A stretch of DNA of 64,000 nucleotides. Source: Robertkochia sediminum (GTDB lineage Bacteria > Bacteroidota > Bacteroidia > Flavobacteriales > Flavobacteriaceae). Below, piece by piece: positions 29,601 through 38,556 of this stretch (the first letter of the stretch is position 1; each line of letters starts with the position of its first letter). The stretch lies in the NCBI RefSeq assembly GCF_016786255.1, contig NZ_JADMKT010000080.1, positions 132,796 to 196,795 of the forward strand. Direction: 5' to 3'. A model generated the notes under the pieces. It did no database searches, had not been told where the DNA came from, and worked only from the letters and a program-made list of their open reading frames with translations. The position numbers and the translations under genes are program-made.

Positions 29601-29768
29601 TCGGCAGCTTGTTCTTCAGGAGCTATGGTCTTCGGAGATGTTAACGACAAGGAGAGTAAAGTTGCTAAACTGAAAGAGAGTGATCGCATGTATCACCTGT
29701 TAGAGCACGTAGGGACTAAGCCTAACGTATTCTATCATGTGAAAGTAAGGAATACTCAGGAAGCTTAA
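26676..29768 (+). CDS. actB: Alternative Complex III subunit ActB (molybdopterin-like plus iron-sulfur domains)
   Basis: The 1030-residue protein begins with a Tat-type motif (TTRRDFLKYVGFS, about residues 49-61) that runs into a lipobox (SLAAC), so a lipoprotein exported folded is likely. The large N-terminal part resembles the molybdopterin oxidoreductase fold, which in ACIII carries no cofactor. An Ala/Glu-rich linker lies near residues 528-565. The C-terminal third carries cysteine motifs for [Fe-S] clusters: CTGCGACVIACH, CQHCNHAPCETVCP, CVGTRYCANNCP and CSMCIQKT. Electrons from quinol pass through these to ActA. Confidence 0.94.
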   Translation: MASNKKYWKSVEELNPDSSVVETLKQNEFVEEIPVDEFLGDKESLAASSTTRRDFLKYVGFSTAAASLAACEGPVKKSIPYVVQPEEIVPGVANYYATHIADGYDFASVLIKTREGRPIKVENNGEAKAGFGANARVHASVLGLYDNLRVQGPKANGAYVDWSEVDAKTVAAVKAAQAAGKDVVFLTQTFASPSTAKLVAEFKGMYPNTRHVVYDAVSEAAALDAYKAKYGVRAMADYDLAKAGVIVSFGADILGDWQGGGYDSDYAKGRVPHEGKMSRHVQFESNMTLSGSNADKRVPVTPAQLKVAMAKFYGYLMGAPVAGELPEAVDAAVKNAAAQVKDAGSKAVVVTGINDINAQALALEINEKISSAAFSTQSPKLTRQGDPKQVMQLVADMAAGKVGVLITVGVNPAYTLPNAAAFAEAMKNVEHSVVFSQKEDETAVLANYIAAAPHYLESWGDVELKKGHYGLMQPTIRPLFNTRQFQDSLLAWMGSDVSYYNYLKANWDTNILGGASWQQALHDGVFEGVAAEEAVAEGEAQEEEATVAAGAAAARALAGASQEGMALVLYSKTGMGDGQQANNPWLQEFPDPITRVSWDNYLTVSAHDAKALGLENYNVANGALNGSYAKVVVNGVSLNRVPVIIQPGQARGTAGLSFGYGRTAGMKNEMKTGVNAFALYNNFDSVQSVTIEKVSGEHEFACVQLHNTLMGRGDIVKETTLEIFNTKDSREWNHVPQVSLNHEEVDAVSVDLWDEFDSSIGHHFNLSIDLNACTGCGACVIACHAENNVPVVGKAEVRKSRDMHWLRIDRYYSSEDTFQGDNETKDNMDGLGDSLSTFGEMEVASENPQVAFQPVMCQHCNHAPCETVCPVAATSHGRQGQNQMAYNRCVGTRYCANNCPYKVRRFNWFLYSDNDEFDFHMNDNLGKMVLNPDVTVRSRGVMEKCSMCIQKTQKTILDAKREGREIKDGEFQTACSAACSSGAMVFGDVNDKESKVAKLKESDRMYHLLEHVGTKPNVFYHVKVRNTQEA

Positions 29769-29804
29769 TTAAATAAATAACACTAGAAACAATTATATAA
29801 GGAT

Positions 29805-31286
29805 ATGGCGTCGCATTACGAAGCACCTATACGTAAACCCCTTGTAGTCGGGGAGAAGTCTTACCACGATGTGTCGGTAGATGTTGCTGCTCCGGTAGAA
29901 GGAAGAGCTAATAAGCAATGGTGGATTGTGTTTTCGATCTCCCTTGTTGCCTTTCTTTGGGGGTTAGGTTGTATAATCTATACCGTAGCTACCGGTATCG
30001 GGACCTGGGGTCTTAACAAGACCGTTGGATGGGCCTGGGATATTACCAACTTCGTTTGGTGGGTAGGTATTGGTCACGCAGGGACACTGATCTCGGCAGT
30101 ACTTTTGTTATTCCGCCAAAAATGGAGAATGGCAATTAACCGATCTGCAGAAGCAATGACCATCTTCTCGGTGGTACAGGCAGGTCTTTTCCCGATCATT
30201 CACATGGGTCGTCCATGGTTAGGGTATTGGGTACTTCCAATTCCGAACCAATTCGGTTCACTTTGGGTGAACTTTAACTCACCGCTTTTATGGGACGTAT
30301 TTGCGATCTCGACCTATCTTTCGGTATCACTGGTCTTCTGGTGGACAGGATTGCTTCCTGACTTCGCTATGATCCGTGACCGTGCAGTGAAGCCTTTCCA
30401 GAAGAAGATCTACAGCCTTGTAAGTTTTGGATGGAGCGGACGAGCAAAAGACTGGCAGCGTTTCGAAGAGGTATCTCTGGTACTTGCCGGTTTGGCAACG
30501 CCTCTGGTACTTTCGGTACACACCATCGTATCGTTTGACTTTGCTACCTCGGTTATTCCTGGATGGCACACCACCATCTTCCCTCCTTACTTCGTTGCTG
30601 GAGCGATCTTCTCAGGATTTGCCATGGTAAACACCCTGCTTATCATCATGCGTAAGGTGGTTAGTCTTGAAGATTATATTACAGTTCAGCATATCGAATT
30701 GATGAATATCGTGATCATGATCACCGGATCTATCGTGGGTTGTGCCTACATAACCGAGCTGTTCATTGCATGGTATTCAGGAGTGGAGTACGAGCAGTAC
30801 GCCTTCCTTAACAGAGCAACAGGACCTTACTGGTGGGCTTACTGGAGTATGATGACCTGTAACGTATTCTCTCCACAGTTCATGTGGTTCAAGAAACTGC
30901 GTACCAGCATCATGTTCTCTTTCTTTATCTCTATTGTGGTAAACATCGGGATGTGGTTCGAGCGTTTCGTGATCATTGTGACCTCGCTTCACAGAGATTA
31001 CCTGCCATCATCATGGACCATGTTCTCTCCGACCTTTGTCGATATAGGGATCTTTGTTGGAACCATCGGATTCTTCTTCGTGCTCTTCCTCCTTTATGCA
31101 AGAACCTTCCCTGTAATTGCACAGGCCGAAGTTAAGACCATTCTGAAGTCTTCAGGTGAACGCTATAAGAACCTTAGAGACTCCGGAAAAAGCCTTGTAG
31201 GTACCGGAGCAGATAAAAGAACGTCTGTATACGCTACTCAGGCTGCAGACGATACCGATAATGATGATGTAGCCGACAAGGCTTAA
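29805..31286 (+). CDS. actC: Alternative Complex III membrane subunit ActC (NrfD family)
   Basis: The 493-residue integral membrane protein belongs to the NrfD/PsrC family, with about ten helices. It contains typical segments such as TNFVWWVGIGHAGTLISAVLLL and GRPWLGYWVLPIPNQFG. In ACIII this subunit forms the quinol-binding site next to ActB and may take part in proton movement. It starts 36 nt after actB; actD follows 18 nt after its stop. Confidence 0.95.
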   Translation: MASHYEAPIRKPLVVGEKSYHDVSVDVAAPVEGRANKQWWIVFSISLVAFLWGLGCIIYTVATGIGTWGLNKTVGWAWDITNFVWWVGIGHAGTLISAVLLLFRQKWRMAINRSAEAMTIFSVVQAGLFPIIHMGRPWLGYWVLPIPNQFGSLWVNFNSPLLWDVFAISTYLSVSLVFWWTGLLPDFAMIRDRAVKPFQKKIYSLVSFGWSGRAKDWQRFEEVSLVLAGLATPLVLSVHTIVSFDFATSVIPGWHTTIFPPYFVAGAIFSGFAMVNTLLIIMRKVVSLEDYITVQHIELMNIVIMITGSIVGCAYITELFIAWYSGVEYEQYAFLNRATGPYWWAYWSMMTCNVFSPQFMWFKKLRTSIMFSFFISIVVNIGMWFERFVIIVTSLHRDYLPSSWTMFSPTFVDIGIFVGTIGFFFVLFLLYARTFPVIAQAEVKTILKSSGERYKNLRDSGKSLVGTGADKRTSVYATQAADDTDNDDVADKA

Positions 31287-31304
31287 ACTTAAAAAAGAAA
31301 ACCA

Positions 31305-31829
31305 ATGGCTTCTAAAGTTATTCAAGCACTGTACAACGACGACGACGTATTAATGTCTGCCGTGAAACGCGTTAAGGCTGAACGTCATCACATCGAAGAA
31401 ATATATACTCCTTTTCCTGTTCACGGACTGGATAAGGTTATGGGGCTGGCTCCAACACGTATCGCCATCACTTCTTTCATCTACGGGTGTATTGGTCTTA
31501 CGGTAGCGATCACCATGATGAACTTCATTATGATCCAGGACTGGCCACAGAACATCGGAGGAAAACCTAGTTTCAGTTACCTGGAGAATATGCCGGCTTT
31601 TGTTCCGGTAATGTTTGAGCTAACTGTATTCTTTGCTGCCCACCTTATGGTTATCACTTTTTACCTGAGAAGTAAATTGTGGCCCTTCAAGGAGGCTGAG
31701 AATCCTGATGTAAGAACTACGGATGATCACTTCCTTATGGAGGTAGCTCTTTCCGGGAACGAAGATGAATTAAAGGCACTCTTGGTGGAAACCGGGGCTG
31801 TAGAACTAAAAATTACTGAAAAGCATTAA
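31305..31829 (+). CDS. actD: Alternative Complex III subunit ActD (DUF3341)
   Basis: The 174-residue protein matches DUF3341: an N-terminal soluble part (RHHIEEIYTPFPVHGLDKVMGLAPTRI) and two membrane helices (about residues 59-80 and 100-122) separated by a loop with GGKPSFSYLENMPAFVPV. It is a structural membrane subunit of ACIII with no cofactor. The gene lies between actC and actE with a gap of 6 nt to the latter. Confidence 0.94.
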   Translation: MASKVIQALYNDDDVLMSAVKRVKAERHHIEEIYTPFPVHGLDKVMGLAPTRIAITSFIYGCIGLTVAITMMNFIMIQDWPQNIGGKPSFSYLENMPAFVPVMFELTVFFAAHLMVITFYLRSKLWPFKEAENPDVRTTDDHFLMEVALSGNEDELKALLVETGAVELKITEKH

Positions 31830-31835
31830 GTCGTA

Positions 31836-32396
31836 ATGAGAATTATTAGCAAAATAGCCATTGTTTTAAGCGTAGTTGTTCTCGCTTCGTGTAATAGCAA
31901 CACAGCACCGAACTACCAGTTCATGCCTAATATGTATGAATCTGTACCTTACGATACCTACCAGGAGTCGGGTGCTTTTAGAAACGGTAAAGAAGGGCAG
32001 TTGCCTGTTGAAGGTACCGTTCCAAGAGGATTCGAGATCTATGAGTATGCAAATACCCTGGAAGATTATAACCTGGCCAAGGCCAATCTTATGAGTCCGC
32101 TGGATTCACTCAATATGGAGGCCGACCTGAAAACAGGAAAAGAACTTTACAATATTTACTGTGCGATCTGCCACGGGACTAAAGGTAATGGTAAAGGGAA
32201 ACTTGTAGACAGAGAGAAGATCCTTGGGGTGCCTAGCTATGACGACGCAGGTAGAGCGATCACAGAAGGTAGTGTTTACCACGTGATCCACTACGGACTC
32301 AACTCTATGGGGTCGTATGCTAATCAGCTCAACCAAACCGAGCGTTGGCAGGTTGCTGCTTATGTTATGCAGCTTAAAAAGGACTTAGAAAAATAA
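31836..32396 (+). CDS. actE: Alternative Complex III monoheme cytochrome c lipoprotein ActE
   Basis: The 186-residue protein has a lipoprotein signal (VVLASCNSN) and one heme site, CAICHGTKGNGKG, with a likely axial methionine late in the domain (LNSMGSYANQLN). In ACIII this subunit carries a single heme and helps hand electrons on to the oxidase. The gene follows actD by 6 nt. Confidence 0.94.
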   Translation: MRIISKIAIVLSVVVLASCNSNTAPNYQFMPNMYESVPYDTYQESGAFRNGKEGQLPVEGTVPRGFEIYEYANTLEDYNLAKANLMSPLDSLNMEADLKTGKELYNIYCAICHGTKGNGKGKLVDREKILGVPSYDDAGRAITEGSVYHVIHYGLNSMGSYANQLNQTERWQVAAYVMQLKKDLEK

Positions 32397-32425
32397 TAGC
32401 AACTATCAATAAGAAGATTCAGGAT

Positions 32426-33805
32426 ATGTATACGTTTTCAAACAGATTAAGAACCGCGGCTTTCGTTTTAATGATAGTTGGTGCTCTTGGATTGGCGTAC
32501 GGATTTTTTGCCGCGCCATCTACTGAGGCCGAAGCGCTTGCAATGGTAGCCGATGCGCATCATGGAGACGATCACGGAGATGCTCACGAAGCCGGTGCGG
32601 CTATGGAGCACGGTGATGCTCATGCCGAAGAAGCTCACGCTGAAGCGGCTCATGGTGAACAAGCACACGGAGAAGAAGCACACGCCGAAGATCATGGTAG
32701 CAGCCATGGAGAGCACGTGTTGCACCAATTGCAGAACAAGCCTTGGGCTGCACTTTATGTAAGTGCTTTCTTTTTCATGATGATCTCTCTTGGAGTACTC
32801 GCATTCTATGCGATCCAGAGAGCTTCACAAGCCGGATGGTCTCCGGTACTCTTCAGAGTAATGGAAGGGATCACCGCTTACCTGGTTCCTGGTGCCCTCA
32901 TCCTTTTTGTGATCCTCGCACTTTCAGGCCTTCACATGAACCACCTTTTTGTATGGATGGATCCAGAAGTAGTAGCTCATGATGAGCTGATCCAGGGGAA
33001 AGCAGGTTACCTCAATGTACCTTTCTTCCTGATCAGAGCGCTGATCTATATCGGAGGTTGGGGTGCTTATAAGTACTTCTCTACAAAATTCTCAAGAGCT
33101 CAGGATACGGCTTCAGACGATAGTAACTTCATTAAGAACTTCCGTATCTCTGCTGCATTCCTCGTGTTCTTCCTGGTATCAGAATCAATGATGTCATGGG
33201 ACTGGATCATGAGTTTTGATCCGCACTGGTTCTCTACCCTCTTTGGATGGTATGTATTTGCCAGTATGTTCGTATCGGGTATTACCGTGATCGCCCTGAT
33301 CACCATCTACCTGAAGTCAAAAGGATATTTAGACTTTGTGAACGATAGTCACCTTCATGACCTTGCTAAGTTCATGTTCGGGGTGAGTATCTTCTGGACC
33401 TACCTTTGGTTCTCTCAGTTCATGCTGATCTGGTATTCGAACATTCCGGAAGAGGTTACGTATTTCGTTACAAGGATCGAAGATTATAAGCTGCCATTCT
33501 TCGGAATGCTTGCGATGAACTTCATCTTCCCTCTGCTGGTATTAATGAATAGCGATTACAAACGCCTCAACTGGTTCGTAGTAATGGCAGGTATCGTGAT
33601 CCTCTTCGGTCACTATATCGATATTTTCAACATGGTGATGCCGGCTACCGTTGGTGACCAGTGGTTTATCGGTATCCCTGAGATCAGCGGGATCCTGTTC
33701 TTTGCCGGGTTGTTTATCTTTGTGGTATTCAACGCGTTGACCAAGGCTCCTCTTTTAGCAAAAAGGAATCCATTTATAGAAGAAAGTAAACACTTTCACT
33801 ATTAA
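32426..33805 (+). CDS. actF: Alternative Complex III subunit ActF with histidine-rich insert
   Basis: The 459-residue membrane protein has about ten helices, is related to ActC and forms part of the ACIII membrane core. Residues about 44-97, between the first and second helix, form a low-complexity stretch of repeated His, Glu, Asp and Ala (GDDHGDAHEAG, GEQAHGEEAHAEDHG) with more than a dozen histidines. This insert would lie outside the membrane and could bind metals. It is followed by coxB after 33 nt. Confidence 0.92.
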   Translation: MYTFSNRLRTAAFVLMIVGALGLAYGFFAAPSTEAEALAMVADAHHGDDHGDAHEAGAAMEHGDAHAEEAHAEAAHGEQAHGEEAHAEDHGSSHGEHVLHQLQNKPWAALYVSAFFFMMISLGVLAFYAIQRASQAGWSPVLFRVMEGITAYLVPGALILFVILALSGLHMNHLFVWMDPEVVAHDELIQGKAGYLNVPFFLIRALIYIGGWGAYKYFSTKFSRAQDTASDDSNFIKNFRISAAFLVFFLVSESMMSWDWIMSFDPHWFSTLFGWYVFASMFVSGITVIALITIYLKSKGYLDFVNDSHLHDLAKFMFGVSIFWTYLWFSQFMLIWYSNIPEEVTYFVTRIEDYKLPFFGMLAMNFIFPLLVLMNSDYKRLNWFVVMAGIVILFGHYIDIFNMVMPATVGDQWFIGIPEISGILFFAGLFIFVVFNALTKAPLLAKRNPFIEESKHFHY

Positions 33806-33838
33806 TAATTAATTAAAAAGTAAAACGGCAATTATAAA

Positions 33839-34900
33839 ATGACGGCTTTATTAACGATAATAGTACTTGTACTTGTAGCCATTGCGATCTGGCAAATGAC
33901 AAAGATCTTCGAATTGTCTCAAGTGAAAACTGAGCAAACCGAAGTAGCCAATGATAAGGATAACAGATTGAATGGGTACCTGATGTTCGGATTCCTGGTA
34001 TTTATCTACCTGCTTACCATCTTCTCTTTCTGGAAATGGGGTAGTGTGGTTCTGGGTAAACCTGCCTCTGAGCACGGTGGTCAATACGACAACCTGATGT
34101 TCATCTCTATGGCACTTATTTTCTTTGTGCAGATCGTAACTCAGGCCCTGCTTCACTACTTTGCATTCAAATACCATGGGAAAAAAGGTAAAAAAGCCTT
34201 ATTTTATGCAGATAACGATAAACTGGAAGCGATCTGGACCATTATTCCGGTGATCACCCTGGCGGGACTTATCCTGTACGGACTGTTTACCTGGACCACG
34301 CTTATGGATATCGACGAGGAAGAAGGTGATCCTATCATCATCGAGCTTTATGCACAGCAGTTTAACTGGAAGGCGCGTTACGCCGGTGCAGATAATGTGC
34401 TTGGAGATGCGAACGTAAGATTGATCGAGATCGATAAGAACAATGTGATCGGTATCGACGAGAGTGACCCTTACGGACAGGATGATGTAGTTTCTCAAAG
34501 TGAACTTCACCTTCCTGTAGGAAGAAAAGTGATCTTTAAGATGCGTTCTCAGGACGTATTACACTCGGCTTATATGCCTCACTTCCGCGCACAGATGAAC
34601 TGTGTTCCCGGAATGATCACCCAATTCTCTTTTACCCCTACCGTGACCACCGCAGAGATGCGTGCAGACAGTGACATGCAGGCAAAAGTTCAGCATATTA
34701 ATGAGCTGAGAGCTGAGGGGAGAGCTAAAGGTCTTGATACAGAAACATGGGAATTTGATTACGTGCTGCTTTGTAACAAGATCTGTGGAACTTCTCACTA
34801 CAACATGCAAATGAAGATCGTAGTTGAAGAAGAAGAAGAGTTCAATAAATGGATGGAGGCGCAGCAAACCTTTGGTGAGCAAATGGCTTCAGCGCAGTAA
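33839..34900 (+). CDS. coxB: Cytochrome c oxidase subunit II
   Basis: The 353-residue protein has three or so N-terminal membrane helices (residues about 3-18, 47-66, 85-105 and 130-155 are hydrophobic). A cupredoxin domain follows, with the CuA ligands in CNKICGTSHYNM (two Cys, His and Met) and the upstream HSAYMPHFRAQMNCVPG. It accepts electrons from ACIII cytochromes. No subunit III gene lies nearby. It precedes coxA by 39 nt, in the ACIII-oxidase supercomplex order. Confidence 0.95.
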   Translation: MTALLTIIVLVLVAIAIWQMTKIFELSQVKTEQTEVANDKDNRLNGYLMFGFLVFIYLLTIFSFWKWGSVVLGKPASEHGGQYDNLMFISMALIFFVQIVTQALLHYFAFKYHGKKGKKALFYADNDKLEAIWTIIPVITLAGLILYGLFTWTTLMDIDEEEGDPIIIELYAQQFNWKARYAGADNVLGDANVRLIEIDKNNVIGIDESDPYGQDDVVSQSELHLPVGRKVIFKMRSQDVLHSAYMPHFRAQMNCVPGMITQFSFTPTVTTAEMRADSDMQAKVQHINELRAEGRAKGLDTETWEFDYVLLCNKICGTSHYNMQMKIVVEEEEEFNKWMEAQQTFGEQMASAQ

Positions 34901-34939
34901 TTAGCTATTAAAGAAAAAATTAAACCGATTTAAGAGATT

Positions 34940-36763
34940 ATGTCAGCAACAGCAGTAAACGCACACGCAGAAGATCACGCACACGATCACGGGCATCATC
35001 ATAAAGAGACCTTCATGACGAAGTACATCTTTAGCCAGGATCACAAGATGATCTCTAAACAATACCTGATCACCGGATTGATCATGGGGGCTATAGGTAT
35101 TGCTATGTCTTTACTTTTCAGAATGCAATTGGCCTGGCCGGGAGAGTCGTTCAAGGTTTTTGAACTGCTTCTTGGTGATTGGGCTCCTGATGGGGTGATG
35201 GACCCTAATATCTACCTTGCATTGGTTACCATTCACGGTACCATCATGGTATTCTTTGTACTTACCGCCGGACTTAGTGGTACGTTCAGTAACCTGCTTA
35301 TTCCATTGCAGATCGGTGCAAGGGATATGGCGTCAGGATTCCTGAACATGGTATCGTACTGGTTGTTCTTCCTTTCAAGTGTGATCATGGTGATCTCACT
35401 TTTCCTGGAAGCCGGACCTGCAGCTGCAGGATGGACCATCTATCCGCCGCTTAGTGCCTTGCCACAGGCGCAGCCGGGATCCGGAATGGGAATGACCCTT
35501 TGGTTGGTATCTATGGCCATCTTTATCGCTTCATCATTACTTGGATCACTTAACTATATCGTGACCGTTCTTAACCTCAGAACAAAAGGAATGAGCATGA
35601 CTCGTTTGCCACTTACCATCTGGGCGTTCTTTGTAACGGCTATCATTGGTGTGGTTTCTTTCCCCGTTCTTTTATCTGCAGCATTGCTGTTGATCATGGA
35701 CCGTAGTTTTGGAACGTCGTTCTTCCTTTCAGATATCTTTATCCAGGGAGAAGTACTGCACTACCAGGGAGGTTCTCCCGTACTTTTCGAGCACCTGTTC
35801 TGGTTCCTTGGTCACCCGGAGGTATATATCGTACTGCTTCCTGCATTAGGTATTACTTCGGAAGTGATCGCTACCAACGCCCGTAAGCCGATCTTCGGTT
35901 ACCGTGCCATGGTGGCTTCGATCCTTGCCATTGCTTTCCTTTCTACGATCGTATGGGGTCACCACATGTTCGTATCGGGGATGAATCCTTTCCTCGGATC
36001 GGTATTTACCTTTACAACCCTGCTTATCGCGATTCCTTCTGCGGTAAAAGCATTTAACTATATCACCACCCTTTGGAAGGGTAACCTGCAGATGAACCCT
36101 GCAATGCTATTCTCTATTGGACTGGTATCTACATTTATTACCGGTGGTCTTACAGGGATCATCCTTGGAGACAGTGCCCTTGATATTAACGTACACGATA
36201 CGTACTTCGTAGTGGCTCACTTCCACCTGGTAATGGGTATCTCTGCACTTTACGGACTCTTTGCCGGCGTTTACCACTGGTTCCCTAAGATGTTCGGTAA
36301 AATGATGAACAAGAACCTGGGTTATGCCCACTTCTGGATCACCGCAGTGTGTGCCTACGGAGTATTCTTCCCAATGCACTTTGTTGGTATGGCGGGAGTA
36401 CCGAGAAGATATTACACCAATACCTTCTTCCCGATGTTCGATGACCTTACCGATGTTCAGGTGGTAATGACCGTATTCGCGATCATCGCCGGATTCGCAC
36501 AGCTGTTGTTCGTATTCAACTTCGTAAGAAGTATCTTCTACGGACCAAAAGCGCCACAGAACCCATGGAGCTCTACAACACTCGAGTGGACCACTCCTGT
36601 AGAGCACATCCACGGAAACTGGCCTGGTGAGATCCCACACGTACACCGTTGGGCTTACGACTACTCTAAGACCCGTGAGGACGGTGAGTATGTGATCCCG
36701 GGACAGGATTTCGTGCCACAGACGGTTCCGCTTCAGGAAAACGAAGAAGAGCTGAATCACTAG
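34940..36763 (+). CDS. coxA: Cytochrome c oxidase subunit I
   Basis: The 607-residue protein carries the heme-copper oxidase signatures: IHGTIMVFF (heme a ligand), GHPEVYIVLLPALG (CuB His and cross-linked Tyr), WGHHMF (two CuB His) and HDTYFVVAHFHLVMG (heme ligands). These indicate an active aa3-type oxygen-reducing site. The N-terminus has a His-rich stretch (residues 8-24, AHAEDHAHDHGHHH) similar in style to the insert of ActF. It is the last gene of the act-cox operon. Confidence 0.97.
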   Translation: MSATAVNAHAEDHAHDHGHHHKETFMTKYIFSQDHKMISKQYLITGLIMGAIGIAMSLLFRMQLAWPGESFKVFELLLGDWAPDGVMDPNIYLALVTIHGTIMVFFVLTAGLSGTFSNLLIPLQIGARDMASGFLNMVSYWLFFLSSVIMVISLFLEAGPAAAGWTIYPPLSALPQAQPGSGMGMTLWLVSMAIFIASSLLGSLNYIVTVLNLRTKGMSMTRLPLTIWAFFVTAIIGVVSFPVLLSAALLLIMDRSFGTSFFLSDIFIQGEVLHYQGGSPVLFEHLFWFLGHPEVYIVLLPALGITSEVIATNARKPIFGYRAMVASILAIAFLSTIVWGHHMFVSGMNPFLGSVFTFTTLLIAIPSAVKAFNYITTLWKGNLQMNPAMLFSIGLVSTFITGGLTGIILGDSALDINVHDTYFVVAHFHLVMGISALYGLFAGVYHWFPKMFGKMMNKNLGYAHFWITAVCAYGVFFPMHFVGMAGVPRRYYTNTFFPMFDDLTDVQVVMTVFAIIAGFAQLLFVFNFVRSIFYGPKAPQNPWSSTTLEWTTPVEHIHGNWPGEIPHVHRWAYDYSKTREDGEYVIPGQDFVPQTVPLQENEEELNH

Positions 36764-36782
36764 AATTAGCTTGACAGATATA

Positions 36783-36813
36783 AAAAAGGCCGCTCGTTAG
36801 AGCGGCCTTTTTT
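36783..36813 (+). terminator. Intrinsic terminator after coxA
   Basis: AAAGGCCGCTC and GAGCGGCCTTT form a perfect stem with loop GTTA, followed by TTTTT. Confidence 0.92.
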
Positions 36814-36834
36814 ATTGTTGCCTATTTTCTCTTG

Positions 36835-36882
36835 ACAGTTATGCAGTTATGCAGTGAGACGGTGTCGCGGTGACGCAGTTAA
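36835..36882 (+). repeat. 8-bp-phased degenerate repeat array C
   Basis: Beginning 22 nt after the coxA terminator: ACAGTTAT, GCAGTTAT, GCAGTGAG, ACGGTGTC, GCGGTGAC, GCAGTTAA. It has the same 8-bp phase and GTTA core as the arrays near 24.3, 50.5 and 51.2 kb. Confidence 0.65.
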
Positions 36883-36943
36883 ATGTAATCTTGTGCGAAA
36901 AATGAAATTGCTTTGGATCTTGCCTTATGGAGATTTTAAATTT

Positions 36944-36968
36944 GCTTCACGCTTCACGCTTCACGCTT
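36944..36968 (+). repeat. Short 7-bp tandem repeat
   Basis: GCTTCAC is repeated three and a half times in the gap between coxA and ahcY. The surrounding 36883-37074 is AT-rich with TTCTTTG-like words and no gene I can support. Confidence 0.75.
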
Positions 36969-37074
36969 TGATCTTTATTCTTTGTTCTTTCCTCTTTGTT
37001 CTTTACTCTAAAATCTATTTTAAAGCCATTTCAGGCTATTTCAATAGATTCAGCTATACTTTGTCAGTATCCAT

Positions 37075-37110
37075 AAAAAAAGCCTGCAGATCGTTCTGCA
37101 GGCTTTTTAA
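37075..37110 (-). terminator. Intrinsic terminator after ahcY
   Basis: Stem AGCCTGCAGA/TCTGCAGGCT, loop TCGT, flanked by A and T runs; 21 nt past the ahcY stop. Confidence 0.92.
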
Positions 37111-37130
37111 ATATGATGTAATCGATGCGA

Positions 37131-38447
37131 TTAGTAGCGGTAGTATTCCGGTTTGAACGGTCCGGCTACTTCAACGCCAATATAAGCTGCCTGATCTTCT
37201 CTGAGTTCGGTAAGCTCTACTCCGATCTTAGCAAGGTGGAGCTTGGCAACCTTCTCATCGAGGTGCTTAGGTAGCATATAAACTTCGTTCTTGTACTTGT
37301 CTGAATGTTTCCACAGCTCGATCTGTGCAAGGGTCTGGTTGGTGAAGGAGTTGCTCATCACGAAACTAGGGTGACCTGTAGCACATCCGAGGTTCACCAG
37401 TCTCCCTTCAGCAAGAAGAATGATGTCGTTTCCGTTGATGTTGTATTTGTCTACCTGTGGCTTGATGTTGATGTGGGTAGAACCGTAGTTCGCCTTCAAC
37501 CATGCTACATCGATCTCATTGTCGAAGTGACCGATATTACACACAATGGTCTTATCTTTCATAGCTTCGAAATGCTCTCCGCGCACGATGTCCTTGTTTC
37601 CGGTGGTCGTGATCACGATATCTGCATTTCCAACAACGGTCTCCAGACGCTTCACTTCGAATCCGTCCATAGCAGCCTGAAGGGCACAGATCGGGTCGAT
37701 CTCTGTAACAGTAACAATAGCTCCTGCTCCTCGGAAAGAAGCAGCAGTACCTTTACCAACATCACCATATCCGCAAACCACTACTCTTTTTCCGGCAAGC
37801 ATCACATCGGTAGCTCTTCTGATAGCGTCTACAGCACTTTCGCGACATCCGTATTTGTTGTCGAACTTCGACTTGGTCACAGAGTCGTTCACGTTGATCG
37901 CTGGCATAGGAAGCGTTCCGTTCTTCATGCGCTCGTAAAGACGGTGAACTCCTGTGGTAGTTTCTTCAGAGAGTCCTTTAACTCCCGCTGCGAGTTCCGG
38001 ATATTGATCGAGAACCATATTGGTAAGATCACCTCCGTCGTCAAGGATCATATTAAGTGGCTTTCGCTCTTCTCCAAAGAACAGGGTTTGCTCGATGCAC
38101 CAATCAAATTCTTCTTCATTCATCCCTTTCCAGGCGTATACAGGGATTCCGGCAGCGGCAATAGCTGCAGCAGCGTGATCCTGAGTCGAGAAGATATTAC
38201 ATGAACTCCAGGTAACTTCAGCACCAAGAGCGACAAGGGTTTCGATAAGAACAGCCGTTTGAATGGTCATGTGCAGACATCCGGCGATCCTTGCACCCTT
38301 AAGGGGTTGCTCGTCTTTGTATTCTTCTCTCAGTGACATTAGCCCGGGCATTTCTGCTTCGGCAAGTTCAATTTCCTTTCGGCCATATTCGGCTAGACTG
38401 ATGTCTTTTACCTTGTAAGGCACGTAGGGAATAGTTTTGGTACTCAT
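37131..38447 (-). CDS. ahcY: Adenosylhomocysteinase
   Basis: The 438-residue protein hydrolyses S-adenosylhomocysteine to adenosine and homocysteine with bound NAD. Signatures are [22 protein letters not shown] (about residues 57-78), [27 protein letters not shown] (catalytic Lys), the NAD motif [10 protein letters not shown] (about 222-231) and the C-terminal KPEYYRY, whose Lys and Tyr reach the partner active site. It regenerates methylation capacity. It is divergent from the phosphopantetheinyl transferase gene. Confidence 0.98.
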   Translation of the reverse strand: MSTKTIPYVPYKVKDISLAEYGRKEIELAEAEMPGLMSLREEYKDEQPLKGARIAGCLHMTIQTAVLIETLVALGAEVTWSSCNIFSTQDHAAAAIAAAGIPVYAWKGMNEEEFDWCIEQTLFFGEERKPLNMILDDGGDLTNMVLDQYPELAAGVKGLSEETTTGVHRLYERMKNGTLPMPAINVNDSVTKSKFDNKYGCRESAVDAIRRATDVMLAGKRVVVCGYGDVGKGTAASFRGAGAIVTVTEIDPICALQAAMDGFEVKRLETVVGNADIVITTTGNKDIVRGEHFEAMKDKTIVCNIGHFDNEIDVAWLKANYGSTHINIKPQVDKYNINGNDIILLAEGRLVNLGCATGHPSFVMSNSFTNQTLAQIELWKHSDKYKNEVYMLPKHLDEKVAKLHLAKIGVELTELREDQAAYIGVEVAGPFKPEYYRY

Positions 38448-38528
38448 ATTACTTTGTTATTTTTACGTTCTGTTAAAGGGTGTTAGGGCGGAAACGACCT
38501 TGTATTTCCCTTGGAAATTTTTCGCGGA

Positions 38529-38536
38529 CAAAGGTA
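38529..38536 (-). promoter_or_regulatory. Probable -7 element of ahcY
   Basis: The minus strand reads TACCTTTG (TAnnTTTG), 81 nt before the ahcY ATG. The -33 region would overlap the start of the divergent gene; no TTG was seen there. Confidence 0.4.
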
Positions 38537-38556
38537 CGGAATAACTTTAAAAATTA

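Noticed and set aside
36854-37156. 100-codon frame between coxA and ahcY
   Set aside because: It starts in the repeat array, runs through the ahcY terminator and into ahcY; the sequence is low in complexity.
37305-38204. 299-codon open frame opposite ahcY
   Set aside because: Antisense of a highly conserved enzyme gene; composition is typical of a shadow frame.
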